Part shown: one piece after another, positions 7,185 to 7,226 of the stretch | Layout of the letters: the number at the start of each line of letters is the position of its first letter | Numbering within the stretch: position 1 is the stretch's first letter | Position numbers and translations under genes: made by a program | Source of the DNA: Anaerolineae bacterium | Lineage (GTDB): Bacteria > Chloroflexota > Anaerolineae > B4-G1 > SLSP01 | Length of the DNA stretch: 7,226 bases | Reading direction: 5' to 3' | NCBI GenBank assembly: GCA_016927095.1 | Contig: JAFGNI010000062.1 | Coordinates: forward strand, 1 to 7,226 | The notes under the pieces: generated by a model | What the model was told of the DNA's origin: nothing | Database searches by the model: none | What the model saw: only the letters and a program-made list of their open reading frames with translations

Positions 7185-7190
7185 AGGAGA
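7185..7190 (+). promoter_or_regulatory. Ribosome binding site of the right-edge gene
   Basis: AGGAGA within the purine-rich stretch GAAAAGGAGAAGG sits seven bases before GTG at 7198. This spacing and strength decide the start: the overlapping TTG at 7196 runs straight into TGA, and no ATG is available nearby. Confidence 0.75.
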
Positions 7191-7197
7191 AGGTATT

Positions 7198-7226
7198 GTG
7201 ATCACATTCCTCAGCCAGTTTTCCCC
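7198..7226 (+). CDS. Start of an unidentified gene, cut off by the right edge
   Basis: GTG at 7198 begins an open frame reading MITFLSQFS, with a further partial codon at the window end. It is preceded by a good ribosome binding site and a 17-bp-spaced promoter, which is why I call it although only nine complete codons are present. The family cannot be recognised from so little. The GTG start and separate promoter are the only regulatory information visible. Confidence 0.6.

Noticed and set aside
1..7226. Antiphage STAND (Avs-like) system
   Set aside because: The STAND protein has a SARP winged helix and BTAD at its N-terminus in place of a nuclease, protease, TIR or membrane effector, and no defence genes are next to it in this window.

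Overview
The window holds two large divergently transcribed genes and the first codons of a third. The DNA is GC-rich and has no RNA genes, CRISPR array or insertion sequence that I can see. The protein styles fit a Chloroflexota bacterium (Anaerolineae-like): an exported protein with PKD units carrying NCG motifs and DNRLRE modules, and a large BTAD/STAND/TPR regulator with an HxH...CxxC insert. This taxonomic call comes from remembered family resemblance, not from a search.

Layout. (1) Positions 1-3422, minus strand: one uninterrupted frame of 1140 codons that starts at ATG 3422 behind a perfect AGGAGG site and runs off the left edge. It encodes a secreted, beta-rich, multi-domain surface or extracellular protein: signal peptide, two DNRLRE modules, two PKD-like repeats, a CARDB-like domain, an Fn3 domain, Ig-like segments and a DUF11/CARDB-like segment. 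No catalytic domain is visible in the part present. (2) Positions 3423-3635: a 213-bp divergent control region. It contains an 11-bp-period direct repeat (TGTCAAA-N4-CGTCAAA) and an extended -10 element for the rightward gene. (3) Positions 3636-7091, plus strand: a 1151-residue SARP-type STAND regulator with a winged-helix DNA-binding domain, a BTAD domain, an NB-ARC-like P-loop ATPase and a long C-terminal TPR array with exact 40-residue periodicity. (4) Positions 7092-7226: a short gap with a good -35/-10 pair, a strong ribosome binding site and a GTG start of a new rightward gene, of which only nine full codons are visible.

Working model (inference). The STAND regulator would sense a ligand or partner through its TPR region, switch state through its ATPase, and act on DNA through its winged helix. 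The obvious candidate target is the divergent promoter region, and hence the large exported protein, because the 11-bp direct repeat resembles the operators of SARP-family activators. The gene at the right edge has its own promoter and may or may not belong to the same circuit.
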